A DNA stretch of 32,103 nucleotides from assembly GCA_027023475.1 (NCBI GenBank), contig JALVVJ010000136.1, forward strand, positions 1-32,103, in the 5' to 3' direction. Numbering within the stretch: the first letter of the stretch is position 1; each line of letters begins with the position of its first letter. This document shows, piece by piece, positions 31,767-32,103 of this stretch. The position numbers and the translations under genes are program-made. A model generated the notes under the pieces. That model was not told the origin of the DNA, searched no databases, and saw only the letters and a list, made by a program, of their open reading frames with translations. The DNA is from Flavobacteriales bacterium (lineage in GTDB: Bacteria > Bacteroidota > Bacteroidia > Flavobacteriales > Flavobacteriaceae).

Positions 31767-31838
31767 GCTAAGTCAAAGCTTAGTAACCGGGGGAAAGCAA
31801 AACGGCACATTCCACGGGCGCGTTTGCTTTCCCTTTTT
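31767..31838 (+). ncRNA. Candidate small RNA of about 70 nt
   Basis: A promoter is followed within about 70 bases by a small stem (CTAAG-TCAAAG-CTTAG at 31768-31783) and a strong intrinsic terminator: GGGAAAGCAAA pairs with TTTGCTTTCCC, extended by CG pairs beyond a one-base bulge, then six T. No protein start fits in between. I do not recognise the RNA as 6S, SRP, tmRNA or a known riboswitch. The start point is inferred from the -7 element. Confidence 0.45.
31791..31838 (+). terminator. Terminator of the candidate small RNA
   Basis: An 11-bp stem plus two more pairs beyond one bulged A, with about a 15-base loop, runs directly into TTTTTT. It is among the strongest terminators in the window and stands far from any plus-strand gene end. 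Confidence 0.75.
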
Positions 31839-32103
31839 TAATGGTTACTTATATTGTGGCTCCTTCATAGGCATTTTGATTTTTGTGTAGGTTTATTGCC
31901 GGTTTCCGCGCCCTGCGGGCGGGAGGTGTTTTCCAAGCTTGGCGCTTGAACTTGTCATGGCTTTTGCCATAACATTCAAATTTTGATACGAAAATAAAAA
32001 AAAAAAAAAAAAAAAAAAAAATATTAAAAAAATAACAAAAAAAAAAAAAATAAAAAAAATAAAAAAAAAAATAAAAAAAAAAAAAAAAACAAAAACAAAA
32101 AAA
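31839..32103. other. Gene-free end with homopolymer tail
   Basis: From 31839 to about 31987 there are only short hairpins (for example CGCCC-TG-CGGGCG near 31909 and ATGGC-TTTT-GCCAT near 31957) and no gene. From about 31988 to the end the sequence is almost entirely A with scattered T and C. This is not plausible bacterial DNA of this genome and probably marks a contig end of low quality. Confidence 0.7.

Noticed and set aside
31719-31838. Known riboswitch or attenuator for a downstream plus-strand gene
   Set aside because: No plus-strand gene follows before the end of the window, and no known aptamer core was recognised.

Overview
The window is a chromosomal segment of a Bacteroidota bacterium, probably an environmental aerobe or microaerobe rather than a gut Bacteroides. 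Three things point there. The cbb3 oxidase locus has the Bacteroidota form: a CcoN-CcoO fusion and a one-heme CcoP. Families typical of the phylum are present (GLPGLI, DUF4252, DUF3810, SusC-like carboxypeptidase-regulatory outer-membrane proteins). Many starts are preceded by the phylum's -7 promoter element TAnnTTTG, with little sign of Shine-Dalgarno sites. No rRNA, CRISPR array, transposase or phage structural gene is visible. Base composition is mosaic: housekeeping genes are fairly GC-rich, while the PIN pair (1-2.2 kb), the OLD-type ATPase (20.8-22.5 kb) and the 27.7-31.7 kb cluster are AT-rich and look acquired.

Layout. 1-970: gene-free DNA with two dispersed GC-rich repeats and a palindromic element. 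979-2233: a two-gene PIN-nuclease module on the minus strand, ending in a terminator and lying next to tRNA-Val(GAC). 2496-3703: a monocluster ferredoxin coupled to trpS, divergent from plsC (3748-4551), a patatin/beta-barrel phospholipase and a DUF3108 protein. 7623-8803: rlmB and a small secreted protein. 8870-14123: the cco cluster ccoS-ccoNO-ccoQ-ccoP-ccoG-ccoH (minus strand), with extra promoter and terminator signals around ccoG and ccoH; ccoI is not here. 14236-16056: LemA and two TPM-domain proteins. 16199-18950: a porin and a YeeE/YedE transporter, a plausible two-membrane uptake pair. 19.0-19.4 kb: a second copy of one repeat. 19415-22552: the OLD-type ATPase, ybaB and a DUF3810 metalloprotease-like protein. 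22667-23464: two related lipoproteins. 23.67-23.81 kb: a second copy of the other repeat. 23988-27695: bifunctional rel, a small membrane-anchored protein, an 80-bp duplication enclosing five hairpins, and a DUF4252 protein. 27722-31601: a small exported protein, a GLPGLI protein and a frameshifted outer-membrane receptor. 31.7-31.85 kb: a candidate small RNA. The last ~115 bases are nearly pure A and look like a contig-end artefact.

The strongest leads for something undescribed are the PIN module with an unrecognised 259-residue partner, the dispersed repeat whose two copies differ almost only by synonymous third-position changes, the hairpin array bounded by an 80-bp duplication, the frameshift at an A-AAT-TTT site in the outer-membrane receptor, and the short transcription unit at 31.76 kb with perfect inverted operator-like sites around its promoter. 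All assignments come from reading the sequence; no database search was run.
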